Assembly: GCF_000384195.1 (NCBI RefSeq)
Contig: NZ_KB913034.1
Location: 1,247,714 to 1,311,713 of the forward strand
Source of the DNA: Allobaculum stercoricanis DSM 13633
Lineage (GTDB): Bacteria; Bacillota_I; Bacilli_A; Erysipelotrichales; Erysipelotrichaceae
DNA: 64,000 nt
Direction: 5' to 3'
The notes under the pieces were generated by a model. That model was not told where the DNA came from. It was given only the letters and a program-made list of their open reading frames with translations, and ran no database searches. This document shows, in pieces, positions 16,003 to 24,669 of this stretch. Position numbers and translations under genes: made by a program. Each line of letters opens with the position of its first letter. The first letter of the stretch is position 1.

Positions 16003-16381
16003 GGTTGAATCTCCTTTTTTAATTCATTTTGTTCATGCCTTCTTGTACTGATCAAAATGAGGATCGAATGTCTGATCTGTCGACAAAACAATTCGATATT
16101 GATTATAACAAAAGAAACGTATAAAAGCGCAACGAGTTTGCTGCGTGATTTTCAATGAACTTTCATGTATTTTCATTATTTTCTGTAAGCAAATTTCCGT
16201 TTTTCTCATTTTTTCGAACTCTTCTTGTACATTTTTTATCGAACTAACTTAATTCTTCCGTAATTTTTAAATTTGAGTGATATAACTTTTGTATTACATT
16301 CGGAATTGTCTACGTTTGGAGTTCAATCGTCGATAATTTATGAACAGTAATGCAAATTCAAATAAGATAGGAGATACAACA
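16003..16381. other. Divergent intergenic region, ruvA / serC
   Basis: These 379 AT-rich bases separate divergent genes. A TATAAC near 16279 could be a -10 for serC, but no good -35 matches. I see no T-box or serine-related leader structure that I could defend. Confidence 0.4.
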
Positions 16382-17464
16382 ATGAGTAAGATTTATAACT
16401 TTTCTGCAGGACCAGCCTGTATGCCAGAATCTGTTTTAAAAAAAGCAGCAGAAGAAATGCTAAACGCAAATGGCTCAGGAATGAGCGTTATGGAAATGTC
16501 ACATCGATCTTACGATTTTGAATCCATCCTTAAAGATACAAAAGATACGATGCGTCGTTTAGCCAATATCCCAGAAGAATATGAAATTCTGTTTTTACAA
16601 GGTGGAGGAAACTTACAATTCTCCATGATCCCGATGAACTTCAATCAACATGGTGCTGACATCATCAACACGGGTCAATGGACAAAAAAAGCGATTAAAG
16701 AAACGGAAAAATTAGGACGTGTGCATATTGCTGGAGATAGCAGTGATGCAACATTCTCTTATATTCCAAAGATCACTCAAGATGATCTCGATCCCGATAC
16801 GGATTATGTTTATATTTGTGAAAACAACACGATTTACGGTACGAAATATAAACAACTTCCTCCTCATGAAGGAAAACGTTTAATTGCCGATTTATCTAGC
16901 TGCATCTTTACCGAACCACTTGATGTGACCCAATACGACCTCATCTTTGCGGGTGCTCAAAAAAATCTTGGTCCAGCTGGTGTCACCGTTGTCTTTATTA
17001 AAAAAGATTTATTGGATGAACAACGCGATGATATCCCGTCGGCAATGCTCGACTATAAAACTTATGTAGACAATGACTCCATGTACAACACGCCACCAAC
17101 TTATGGAATTTATATGGTCGGACTCGTCTGCAAATGGTTAGAAGAAGAAATCGGTGGATTAGCTGAAATGGAAAAAATTAACCATAAAAAAGCTTCTCTG
17201 CTCTACGACTATTTAGATCACTCCCAATTATTCTCTAACCCCGTCGCAAAAGAAGACCGTTCTTACGTCAATATTCCTTTTGTCACAGGGAATGCTGATT
17301 TAGATAAAAAATTTATTGCCCAAGCAAAGGAAGCTGGCTTTGTAAACATTAAAGGTCACCGCTCTGTTGGTGGTATGCGTGCTTCTATTTATAACGCAAT
17401 GCCATTAGAAGGTGTCCAAGCTTTAGTTGATTTTATGAAAAAATTTGAAGAGGAAAATGCATAA
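16382..17464 (+). CDS. serC: Phosphoserine aminotransferase
   Basis: A 360-residue PLP enzyme, the typical length. It converts 3-phosphohydroxypyruvate and glutamate to phosphoserine, the second step of serine synthesis. It begins MSKIYNFSAGPACMPESVL, and the PLP lysine is K194 in FAGAQKNLGPAG. RSVGGMRASIYNA near the C-terminus matches the family. I start at 16382 because TAGGAG lies about 8 nt upstream; an earlier ATG at 16340 has none. Its stop overlaps the serA ATG by one base (TAATG). Confidence 0.97.
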   Translation: MSKIYNFSAGPACMPESVLKKAAEEMLNANGSGMSVMEMSHRSYDFESILKDTKDTMRRLANIPEEYEILFLQGGGNLQFSMIPMNFNQHGADIINTGQWTKKAIKETEKLGRVHIAGDSSDATFSYIPKITQDDLDPDTDYVYICENNTIYGTKYKQLPPHEGKRLIADLSSCIFTEPLDVTQYDLIFAGAQKNLGPAGVTVVFIKKDLLDEQRDDIPSAMLDYKTYVDNDSMYNTPPTYGIYMVGLVCKWLEEEIGGLAEMEKINHKKASLLYDYLDHSQLFSNPVAKEDRSYVNIPFVTGNADLDKKFIAQAKEAGFVNIKGHRSVGGMRASIYNAMPLEGVQALVDFMKKFEEENA

Positions 17465-18627
17465 TGAATAAAATTTCTTTAATGAACGTCATTGCCCCCA
17501 AAGGCTTGGCAGTATTCGATCAAAACTATCAATGCCAAGAAAAAGCAGAAAACCCAGATGCGATTATCGTTCGGTCTGCTGATCTACACGACTATCCTTA
17601 CAATGATAACTTAAAAGCAATTGCGCGAGCTGGTGCGGGTGTCAACAATATCGATTTATAGGCTTGCACAGAAAAAGGGATCGTTGTTTTTAACACCCCA
17701 GGTGCAAATGCTAATGCCGTAAAAGAACTCGTTATTGCCGGATTATTACTGGCAAGTCGCGATCTCTATCATGGAATTGAATGGGTCAACACCCAAAAAG
17801 GAAGCGAAACGTTAACAAAAGATGTAGAGAAGCAAAAAAAGAAATATGCGGGTCATGAAATTGCTGGCAAAACACTCGGCGTTGTTGGCTTAGGCGCAAT
17901 TGGCAGCAAAGTTGCCAATACGGCTTTACATTTAGATATGAACGTTTTGGGATATGACCCTTATCTTTCTGTCGATTCAGCATGGAAACTTAGCCGTTGG
18001 GTTGAACATAAAGTTGATCTCAACGATTTATTTGCCAACTCTGATTTTATTTCTTTGCACTTACCTTTATTAGATTCCACAAAAGGATTAATCAATAAAG
18101 AAGCAATCGCCCACATGAAAGACGGCGTTAAAATTCTTAACTTTGCCCGTGGTGGTTTAGTCGATGATGATGCTATTTTAGAAGCATTAGATTCAGGGAA
18201 AGTTGCTTTATATGTGACAGACTTTCCTGATGGTAAACTCGCTGGCCATGAAAAAGTCATCGCTTTACCACATTTAGGCGCAAGTTCTGAAGAATCTGAA
18301 GAAAATTGTGCTGTTGCTGCTGCACAAGAAATTCGTGCTTATTTAGAAGAAGGAAACATCATCAACTCTGTGAATCTGCCTAATGTTTCTTTGGACATGC
18401 GTTCTCCATACCGCGTTGGGGTCATCCACACCAACACTCCAAAAATGCTTTCGCGAATTACCGACATTTTGTCCAAAGACGATGCCAACATTGAAAACTT
18501 AATGAATAAATCTCGTGGCAACATTGCCTATACAATTTTGGATCTAGATACTGCTCCTACTCAAGAATCATTAGATGCGATTGCCCATCTGCAACAAGTC
18601 ATGCGCATCAACTTATTCAAAAAATAA
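17464..18627 (+). pseudogene. serA: Phosphoglycerate dehydrogenase interrupted by an in-frame TAG
   Basis: The frame is 388 codons and matches D-3-phosphoglycerate dehydrogenase throughout: substrate domain, NAD-binding GVVGLGAIGSK (about 140), catalytic-region PHLGASSEESEENC and a C-terminal ACT-like domain. Codon 66 (17659-17661) is TAG, in the stretch GAGVNNIDL-stop-ACTEKGIVVF. Many SerA proteins have Glu or Asp here, so a single GAG-to-TAG change explains it. The frame is unchanged and there are no other lesions, so this is a recent mutation, an assembly error, or suppressed. Without read-through, serine synthesis from glycolysis would be lost although serC is intact. Confidence 0.85.
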
Positions 18628-18683
18628 GCATGAGTCATAAGCTCAATCGTATAAGATAAGTTAAGCGTCGCAAAAACAAACAC

Positions 18684-18718
18684 TCCCACAAACATTACGC
18701 CTACAGTTTTTTGTGGGA
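18684..18718 (+). terminator. Hairpin downstream of serCA
   Basis: TCCCACAAA (18684-18692) pairs with TTTGTGGGA (18710-18718). No T-run follows on the plus strand, so it may protect a 3' end or be a weak terminator. The stronger terminator for serCA lies at 18869-18918. Confidence 0.35.
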
Positions 18719-18868
18719 ATATGCATACTCACGAATAGAGTGTCCCCCCAAAAAAAATTCTAAATACTCCTCCACTCAAAACTCATCATTTTCCCTACTC
18801 ACTTACTCAATACAACTCACAACATGAGTTGGCTAGACATGTAACTTTCTCAATGACGCTTTACTAAT

Positions 18869-18918
18869 CAAAAAACCCGATGGAAAACTTTGCGGTATAA
18901 TCCATCGGGCTATTTTTT
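18869..18918. terminator. Bidirectional terminator between serA and exoA
   Basis: A 9-bp stem (CCCGATGGA at 18875-18883 with TCCATCGGG at 18901-18909) is followed by TTTTTT on the plus strand and six U residues on the minus strand, so it serves both converging units. Confidence 0.9.
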
Positions 18919-18941
18919 ATCCTATAAAACAAAAACAATAT

Positions 18942-19718
18942 TTATTGTTGGTTTGCTTTTCGAAAAGCGACTTCATCGAAATCAAGTAAAATCGGGCAAT
19001 GATCACTGCCATAAATATCGTCTAAAATTGTAATTTCGCGAATATAAGGCATGAGTTCAGGAGAAGCTAGCCAATAATCGATGCGCCATCCATCATTGCG
19101 CTCTCTTGCCCGGCTGTAATAAGACCACCACGTATATTGGCGAGTTTGCGGATGCAGTTCGCGAAATACATCTTTAAAATAAGGCATTAAATGCGCTTCA
19201 AATCCCTGCCGTTCTTGAATTGAATATCCAGGGCTATTCTTCCCGGCTGCTTCATTATAAATATCGAGCTCAGTACGAGCGACGTTAAAATCACCGCAAA
19301 CCAAAACTGGACAACCCAATCGACGCAAATGTTGACCAAAAGCTTCATCCCATTGTTGACGAAATTCAATTCGCTTCAAACCATCTTGGGCATTTGGCGT
19401 ATACACGGTCACTAATGCAAAGCCATCAAAGATTGCTGTAATGACGCGTCCTTCTTGATCTAATTCTTCTACACCTAAACCATAAGTGACTTGTTTTGGT
19501 TTGATGATACTTGCGATCATCGTTCCCGAATAACCTTTTCGTTTTGCGGAATTGATGAACACTTGATCAAAGAGATAAGGATCCATTTCAATTTGTTCAG
19601 GTAAAGCTTTGATTTCTTGAAAACAAGCAACACTTAAATCAAGCATCCCTAAAATGTCTTCTAGACCTTTCTTTTGGATTGCACGATAACCATTAATATT
19701 CCAAGTTAAAAGTCTCAT
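18942..19718 (-). CDS. exoA: Exodeoxyribonuclease III family AP endonuclease
   Basis: A 258-residue enzyme of the exonuclease III/AP endonuclease family. Visible motifs are LLTWNINGYRA (residues 3-13), CFQEIKA with catalytic Glu35, CGDFNVA (about 141), WRIDYWLAS and the terminal GSDHCPILLDF. It cleaves at abasic sites in base-excision repair. Its ATG overlaps the stop of the glycosyltransferase gene by 4 nt (ATGA), and GGAGGGATAGG inside that gene serves as ribosome-binding site, so the two genes are translationally coupled. Confidence 0.96.
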   Translation of the reverse strand: MRLLTWNINGYRAIQKKGLEDILGMLDLSVACFQEIKALPEQIEMDPYLFDQVFINSAKRKGYSGTMIASIIKPKQVTYGLGVEELDQEGRVITAIFDGFALVTVYTPNAQDGLKRIEFRQQWDEAFGQHLRRLGCPVLVCGDFNVARTELDIYNEAAGKNSPGYSIQERQGFEAHLMPYFKDVFRELHPQTRQYTWWSYYSRARERNDGWRIDYWLASPELMPYIREITILDDIYGSDHCPILLDFDEVAFRKANQQ

Positions 19719-20731
19719 CCTATCCCTCCATCATGCGATTTTGAATTGCTTTTTTGGCTAGGTGCTGTTGCGATCAATGGCATTTGTTTTTCATCTTTTA
19801 AATCAAAATTTGCTTCACGACATAAATAGATCGGACGTTCTTTCACTTCCATGTACGTTCGCGATACATATTGACCTAAAATACCAATGGAAAGAAGTTG
19901 TATACCACCAATTAACATAATGATGCAAATTGTACTTGGCCATCCTGCAACCGGATCGCCAAACATCATTTTGCGAACGACAATAAATATAATCGCGAAG
20001 AAAGAAACAACCGATAACAGCATTCCAAATGCCGAGGCAAATTGTAAAGGCACAGTTGAAAAAGAAACGATTCCACTAATCGCATATTTAAACAATTTCC
20101 AAAACGACCACTTCGTTTCTCCGGCTACTCGCTCAACATTTTCATATTCAAGCCATTTTGTCTTAAAACCAACCCATCCAAATATTCCTTTGGAAAAGCG
20201 GTTATATTCGCCCATTTGTAAAATGGCATTCACAAATGGACGGGTCATCATTCGATAATCACGAGCACCATCCACCATATCGACATCTGATGCTTTATTC
20301 ATCAACTTATAAAATTGGCGAGCAAAAAAGGAACGAATCGGTGGTTCTCCAGCTCTCGTTACTCGTCTAGTCGCACAAGAGTCATACCCTTCAATTTCAA
20401 TCGCATCAATCATCTGTTTTAAAAGAGCCGGGGGATCTTGTAAATCCGCATCCATAATGACGCAATAATCGCCCTGCGCATTTTTTAATCCTGCATACAT
20501 CGCCCCTTCTTTTCCAAAGTTTCTTGAAAAAGAGATATAGTGCACTCTTGGATCTTTTTCGGCAACTTTTCGAATTTCTTCCATTGTCCGATCCCGAGAT
20601 CCATCATCCACAAGCAAAAATTCAAATTCATAATCACTCAGTTGTTTAGATTCGTGATCTAATGCCTCATAGAGGATGGGAATCATTTCTTGTTCGTTAT
20701 GACAAGGCACAATAATACTTACTTTCGCCAT
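19715..20731 (-). CDS. Family 2 glycosyltransferase, GtrB/DPM1-like, membrane-anchored
   Basis: A 338-residue protein with an N-terminal GT-A domain: VSIIVPCHNEQ, LVDDGSRDRT and DADLQDPP (the DxD-type site near residue 95). Two C-terminal membrane segments follow (about 232-258 and 267-291). Such enzymes load a sugar onto polyprenyl phosphate at the inner face of the membrane for cell-envelope glycosylation. I start at MAKVSI (20731), because the GGAGGG ribosome-binding site overlaps the earlier ATG at 20743. It is co-transcribed with exoA. No flippase or acceptor glycosyltransferase is adjacent, so the final product is unknown. Confidence 0.9.
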   Translation of the reverse strand: MAKVSIIVPCHNEQEMIPILYEALDHESKQLSDYEFEFLLVDDGSRDRTMEEIRKVAEKDPRVHYISFSRNFGKEGAMYAGLKNAQGDYCVIMDADLQDPPALLKQMIDAIEIEGYDSCATRRVTRAGEPPIRSFFARQFYKLMNKASDVDMVDGARDYRMMTRPFVNAILQMGEYNRFSKGIFGWVGFKTKWLEYENVERVAGETKWSFWKLFKYAISGIVSFSTVPLQFASAFGMLLSVVSFFAIIFIVVRKMMFGDPVAGWPSTICIIMLIGGIQLLSIGILGQYVSRTYMEVKERPIYLCREANFDLKDEKQMPLIATAPSQKSNSKSHDGGIG

Positions 20732-21014
20732 CTTTCCCTCCAATTTCTCAAATATTCACATTGAGTTTATCTTCTCAACGAATTCTTTATTCCATAATTC
20801 TTTAAGATGGTATCACGATTTATAAACTTTTGCTTGTAGGATTCGATCTAGATGCATTTTCAAAAGAGAATCAATTCTAACTCTCTTTTGAATTCATCCA
20901 CGATCATAATCTAAAATTGAATCTTAGTGTCCCATTGATGACTTCTATTCTATTCGATTCTTTTATTGTATTGATTTATAATAATGATAATTATGAACAG
21001 AAAGGTAACACGTT

Positions 21015-21686
21015 ATGAAAAAGAAAAAGTTGATCTATTTTATTTTGATGGTTTTCCCTTTAATCGTAGTCTGCCTTACACTCCCGTTTTTACCCGAACA
21101 AATTCCTGCGCATTATAATTTGAACAATGAAGTGACGCGCTGGGGATCAAAATATGAAACTTTGTTTTTTCCTTGTATAGCCCTTTTTGTTGGATTATTT
21201 TTGCTTGGAATCGCCAAGTTGAGTTCAAAGGATCTGGAAAATGGCCAACAAAACGAAGAAGTCTGCTTATTGGCAGGGATTGTCGCATTGCTTATATTCA
21301 ATGTCATGACTTTATTTTTTCTCTATACAGACTTCAAATCCATTGCTAATTTGAATTCTGTCCCCATCGATCTCTACCAACTCATTTTCGGCACACTCGG
21401 GTTTGGATTGATCTTTCTAGGTCAACAAATGCCTAAAGTAAAGATGAATCATTCCCTCGGTTTACGAACACAATGGAGCATGAAAAACGAAACCACTTGG
21501 TTAAAAAGTCAAATATTTGGTGGCTATTCATTTATCGTGACCGGCATTGCCATTTTACTGATTTGTTTTATGACTAACGGATTAAATTTGTTTTTATGGG
21601 TATTTGCAGTAATCATCCTCCAGTTGATTGTCGATATTTTTGCAACCTGGAAAATCGCAAAAGACAATGAAGCCAATATTGAATAA
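21015..21686 (+). CDS. SdpI/DUF1648-like integral membrane protein
   Basis: A 223-residue protein with about six membrane segments. Residues 8-60 fit DUF1648 (PFLPEQIPAHYNLNNEVTRWG), and the later part (PKVKMNHSLGLRTQWSMKN about 140-158) fits the SdpI C-terminal domain. SdpI gives Bacillus immunity to the SDP killing factor and senses it, but most relatives have no known toxin partner, and none is seen here. GAAAGG lies about 9 nt before the ATG. It is followed by its own terminator and stands next to a convergent XRE operon of small membrane proteins. Confidence 0.85.
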   Translation: MKKKKLIYFILMVFPLIVVCLTLPFLPEQIPAHYNLNNEVTRWGSKYETLFFPCIALFVGLFLLGIAKLSSKDLENGQQNEEVCLLAGIVALLIFNVMTLFFLYTDFKSIANLNSVPIDLYQLIFGTLGFGLIFLGQQMPKVKMNHSLGLRTQWSMKNETTWLKSQIFGGYSFIVTGIAILLICFMTNGLNLFLWVFAVIILQLIVDIFATWKIAKDNEANIE

Positions 21687-21716
21687 ACTTTTATCAAGCG
21701 ATTTTTTATACAACGC

Positions 21717-21757
21717 AAGTAGCGAAAAATCCCTTTTCTAGATTTTCGCTACTTTTT
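21717..21757 (+). terminator. Terminator of the SdpI-like gene
   Basis: AAGTAGCGAAAA pairs with TTTTCGCTACTT over a 14-nt loop, followed by TTTATA, about 30 nt beyond the stop. Confidence 0.85.
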
Positions 21758-21882
21758 ATATTCGCCATAACTAAACCCATTTTCCTTTTTCTACATCAAT
21801 TGAATAATTTCAAAAAAAGGGGATTGACCTGAAAAAATCTTGTTTAGAACTATACTTCTAATCTTCGTTCCCTTATTACTCA

Positions 21883-21912
21883 TAAAAAAATTTTGCGTGA
21901 TTAGACGCAAAA
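21883..21912 (-). terminator. Terminator of the XRE membrane-protein operon
   Basis: TTTTGCGT (21891-21898) pairs with ACGCAAAA (21905-21912). On the minus strand it is followed by a run of seven or more U residues. Confidence 0.8.
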
Positions 21913-21917
21913 CTTTT

Positions 21918-22220
21918 TTAAAAGATTCCTTTGTTGTATTTCATCTGCGCGTAAAATATTAAGCATAAACCAATCACACAAGATGAAATCAAAACATACT
22001 GCACGTAATCTTGATTCCAAAACGTCATGAAATAAGCCAATACAAGTCCTAGCCCAATCACTACTGTTCCAAACCCCATAACTTTTCCATATCGTGGACG
22101 ATCTTCTTCAGTTACTTTGCGGCGATTATACCCGTGAATTGTACTGATATTCCCTGTCATATTTGTGATGCCAATGACGATGATGAACACGCCAACAATG
22201 AGTAATCCTAAATCTCCCAT
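21918..22220 (-). CDS. Small membrane protein, DUF3784-like
   Basis: A 100-residue protein with three hydrophobic segments (about 4-24, 46-66 and 73-92) and a conserved-looking loop GYNRRKVTEEDRPRYGK. This is the pattern I associate with DUF3784 proteins. GGAGGA precedes the ATG. It is the last gene of a three-gene minus-strand operon behind a small membrane protein and an XRE regulator. No function is known. Confidence 0.7.
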   Translation of the reverse strand: MGDLGLLIVGVFIIVIGITNMTGNISTIHGYNRRKVTEEDRPRYGKVMGFGTVVIGLGLVLAYFMTFWNQDYVQYVLISSCVIGLCLIFYAQMKYNKGIF

Positions 22221-22229
22221 ATAATCCTC

Positions 22230-22436
22230 CTAAAAATAAAACAAGTCTTCAAATTTCTTATCCAATGCGATGCAAAGCACCAAAGCTAATTTAGCTGTTG
22301 GATTAAATTGTCCCGTTTCAATAGAACTAATCGTATTTCTCGATACCCCAACCATTTTGGCAAGTTGGGCTTGCGAAAGATTGGCCTTCATACGGATTTC
22401 TTTTAAATGATTTTTTAAAACTAATTCTTCATTCAT
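22230..22436 (-). CDS. XRE family transcriptional regulator (YozG/PbsX-like)
   Basis: A 68-residue helix-turn-helix protein: LKEIRMKANLSQAQLAKMV (about 10-28) and SRNTISSIETGQFNPT (recognition helix, about 32-47), ending in KKFEDLFYF. Small regulators of this type usually repress the operon that carries them. Its ATG overlaps the preceding stop by 4 nt. A 20-bp near-perfect palindrome covering the operon's -35 and spacer (22808-22827) is the obvious candidate operator. Confidence 0.9.
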   Translation of the reverse strand: MNEELVLKNHLKEIRMKANLSQAQLAKMVGVSRNTISSIETGQFNPTAKLALVLCIALDKKFEDLFYF

Positions 22437-22762
22437 GGCGCCACCTCAATTAAACGTGCGACAAATCCTGCCAAAGCAGCTAATGCTAAAGATAAAAATG
22501 TAATGGATAAAACATAATCACTTCTTGTTTTCATTTGTCTATGACGAACAAACCAATTCGTTGCCAGTAAACTAAAATAAATGACCCATGGACTATAAAT
22601 AAATGCATCTGCAATCCAAAGCGAAAGAAGTGAGAGGACACAACAAACCGTTGCGCCTACTCTTAACGCATAATGTCCAGCACGCTTAGCGACTTCAAGT
22701 TCTACTAAATCTTTGTCGCCATTCTCTTTTCGACTCGCCGATAAGATCTCTTCTTTGTTCAT
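22433..22762 (-). CDS. Small membrane protein, DUF6442-like
   Basis: A 109-residue protein with an N-terminal cytoplasmic stretch MNKEEILSASRKENGDKD, then four short hydrophobic segments (about 32-50, 54-68, 79-92 and 96-105). It fits the DUF6442 pattern (KEEIL..SRKEN..kD..ELEV), a family that commonly sits beside a small XRE regulator. AAGGAGG lies 5 nt before the ATG at 22762, which decides the start. It is the first gene of the operon and overlaps the XRE gene by 4 nt. Confidence 0.78.
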   Translation of the reverse strand: MNKEEILSASRKENGDKDLVELEVAKRAGHYALRVGATVCCVLSLLSLWIADAFIYSPWVIYFSLLATNWFVRHRQMKTRSDYVLSITFLSLALAALAGFVARLIEVAP

Positions 22763-22797
22763 ATAACCTCCTTTTGCCAAGTTTTATTGGCGCATTT

Positions 22798-22827
22798 AAT
22801 ATATCTCTTGCCAAGTATACTTGTCAA
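22798..22827 (-). promoter_or_regulatory. Promoter and palindromic operator of the XRE operon
   Basis: The minus strand has TTGACA (22822-22827), an 18-bp spacer and TATATT (22798-22803). A 20-bp palindrome with one mismatch per arm, TTGACAAGTA/TACTTGGCAA, spans 22808-22827, overlapping the -35 and half the spacer. This is the classic position for autorepression by the operon's XRE protein. Confidence 0.78.
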
Positions 22828-22873
22828 CTCTATTCATTTTGCTTTTGTTAAAAAGATTCAATTTCAAAAGTAA

Positions 22874-22911
22874 AGAAAAAAAGACAGAGGGTTTTGTTTC
22901 CACTCTGTCTT
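22874..22911 (-). terminator. Terminator of obgE
   Basis: AAGACAGAG pairs with CTCTGTCTT, followed on the minus strand by seven U residues, 13 nt beyond the obgE stop. Confidence 0.9.
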
Positions 22912-22923
22912 GTTTGATTCAAT

Positions 22924-24207
22924 TTAGTTTTCGATAAATTCGAATTCAAATCCTTCTAATTCGACGATGTCGCCATCTTGACATCCAGCCTCACGTAAGT
23001 GTTGGTCGATTCCTAAGAAACGCATCTGGTTAGCGAAGTTGTAGAAATCTTCATCTGTATTCAGTTTGTCGATATTGAAGTTTTTACGAATTAATGGTCC
23101 ATATACGCTAAAGCGACCTGGTTCGACTTCTTCAATCGTGTATGGTTTTTCTTTTTCTTGGAATGTATAAGTAACGCCTTCCGCTTCTTCTTTTTCATCT
23201 AAGATTGGGAAGATTGGAGTCGTTGCTAGAAGATCTGCCGCTTTGTATAAAACTGGGGCTAAACCTTCATGAATAATCGTTGTCGTTTCAAATACTTCTA
23301 GATCTGGATAAGCTTCTTTAAAACGTTCTAGATTTTCTTGTGCATGTTCTTCATCCATTTTATTCGCCACAACGATTTGTGGACGTTCTAATAAGCGCAG
23401 ATGATATTTTTCCAACTCAGAATTAATGTTGGCGTAATCTTGTACTGGATCACGTCCATCTTGTGCCCCCATATCGATTACATGGATAATGACACGGCAT
23501 CTTTCGATATGTTTTAAGAACTGTAAACCAAGTCCTTTTCCTTCACTTGCTCCATCAATGAGTCCAGGAAGGTCGGCCATTACGAAACTTCTTCCATCTG
23601 GAACTTGCACAACACCAACATTAGGCGCAAGCGTTGTAAATGGGTAATCCCCGATTTCTGGTTTTGCGCGGCTGACAGCATCTAATAATGTTGATTTTCC
23701 TACTGATGGATAGCCAACTAAACCAACGTCAGCTAAAGTACGAAGTTCAACCATTACATCGAATTCTTCGCCCTCTTTACCTGGTTCAGCATAACGTGGC
23801 GCAACGTTACGGCTTGATTTAAAACGCGCATTTCCGCGTCCTCCACGTCCACCTTTCGCAACAACTTGTCTTTGGTGAGGTTCTGTTAAATCGGCTAAAA
23901 CCATCCCGTTATCGATTCGTTTTACAACAGTTCCAAGTGGGACTTTAACGATTTGATGGCCTGCATTCGCTCCATGCATGCGCTTGTTTTTCCCTTTTTC
24001 TCCAGGTTGCGCACGAATAATACGGTGATAGCGTAAGTCAAGAAGTGTGACCATGCCTGGATCGGCTTCAAAAATGACGCTTCCGCCATCTCCACCATCT
24101 CCGCCGAATGGTCCACCATTAGCAACGTATTTTTCGTGTTTAAATGAGACTAGTCCATCTCCACCTTTTCCGGCTTTGACATGAACTTTTACCTGATCCA
24201 CAAACAT
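22924..24207 (-). CDS. obgE: GTPase ObgE/CgtA
   Basis: A 427-residue GTPase with the Gly-rich OBG fold (about 1-158: GKGGDGLVSF, GGRGGRGNARF), a central G domain (G1 GYPSVGKSTLL about 167, G3 DLPGLIDGA, G4 NKMD) and the C-terminal OCT domain (about 340-427) typical of Gram-positive Obg. It acts in ribosome assembly and stress signalling. I start at MFVDQVKV (24207), with GAGAGG 8 nt upstream, rather than at an upstream ATG (24276). It ends the rplU-prp-rpmA-obgE cluster. Confidence 0.96.
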   Translation of the reverse strand: MFVDQVKVHVKAGKGGDGLVSFKHEKYVANGGPFGGDGGDGGSVIFEADPGMVTLLDLRYHRIIRAQPGEKGKNKRMHGANAGHQIVKVPLGTVVKRIDNGMVLADLTEPHQRQVVAKGGRGGRGNARFKSSRNVAPRYAEPGKEGEEFDVMVELRTLADVGLVGYPSVGKSTLLDAVSRAKPEIGDYPFTTLAPNVGVVQVPDGRSFVMADLPGLIDGASEGKGLGLQFLKHIERCRVIIHVIDMGAQDGRDPVQDYANINSELEKYHLRLLERPQIVVANKMDEEHAQENLERFKEAYPDLEVFETTTIIHEGLAPVLYKAADLLATTPIFPILDEKEEAEGVTYTFQEKEKPYTIEEVEPGRFSVYGPLIRKNFNIDKLNTDEDFYNFANQMRFLGIDQHLREAGCQDGDIVELEGFEFEFIEN

Positions 24208-24303
24208 GTCCAATACCTCTCTTTCATTTGTCGTAGGTTCTACTACGATTTTATCTATATCGCTACTTTTTTGCATTGTAAGCAGCTACAAAATTATATG
24301 CAA

Positions 24304-24336
24304 GAAAAAAAGCCTGGTCTAGGAAGATCAGACTTA
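24304..24336 (-). terminator. Terminator or attenuator between rpmA and obgE
   Basis: A 10-bp stem with one mismatch and one wobble pair (24310-24319 with 24326-24335), followed on the minus strand by seven U residues. It probably reduces transcription into obgE relative to the ribosomal protein genes. Confidence 0.65.
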
Positions 24337-24349
24337 TTTATCATTCGGA

Positions 24350-24634
24350 TTATTCAGCAGGATATACTGAAACCTGTTTTCTGTCACGGCCAAGTCTTTC
24401 GAACTTAACTACGCCATCAACAGTTGCAAACAAAGTGTCGTCTCCGCCTCTGCCTACATTTTTACCAGGATGAATTTTTGTTCCACGCTGACGGTAGATG
24501 ATGGAACCAGCAAGACATTTCTGTCCATCAGCCAGTTTGGCACCTAAACGTTTGGAGTGGGAGTCACGTCCGTTTTTTGTCGAACCTACCCCTTTTTTGG
24601 AAGCGAAGAACTGAAGGTCCATTGTGAATCTCAT
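24350..24634 (-). CDS. rpmA: 50S ribosomal protein L27 with cleavable N-terminus
   Basis: A 94-residue protein that starts [19 protein letters not shown]. The extension up to LQFF is the conserved leader of Bacillota L27, which the protease Prp removes between F10 and A11 to expose the mature ASKKG end near the peptidyl transferase centre. The rest is standard L27 ([19 protein letters not shown]). AGAGG lies 8 nt before the ATG. Prp is encoded directly upstream, as expected. Confidence 0.97.
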   Translation of the reverse strand: MRFTMDLQFFASKKGVGSTKNGRDSHSKRLGAKLADGQKCLAGSIIYRQRGTKIHPGKNVGRGGDDTLFATVDGVVKFERLGRDRKQVSVYPAE

Positions 24635-24669
24635 GATTATACCTCTTTCTCTTCTGTTCGATTAATGTT

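Noticed and set aside
16003..16381. A T-box or serine-responsive leader upstream of serC
   Set aside because: I could not find the T-box core or a matching terminator/antiterminator pair in this region.
17464..18627. Selenocysteine or pyrrolysine insertion at the serA stop codon
   Set aside because: The codon is TAG rather than TGA, no pyrrolysine genes are seen, and the position is not catalytic; a simple nonsense change of a Glu codon explains it.
21015..21686. A complete SDP-type killing-factor system around the SdpI-like gene
   Set aside because: No SdpC-like toxin or SdpA/B processing genes lie nearby, and SdpI/DUF1648 proteins are common without them.
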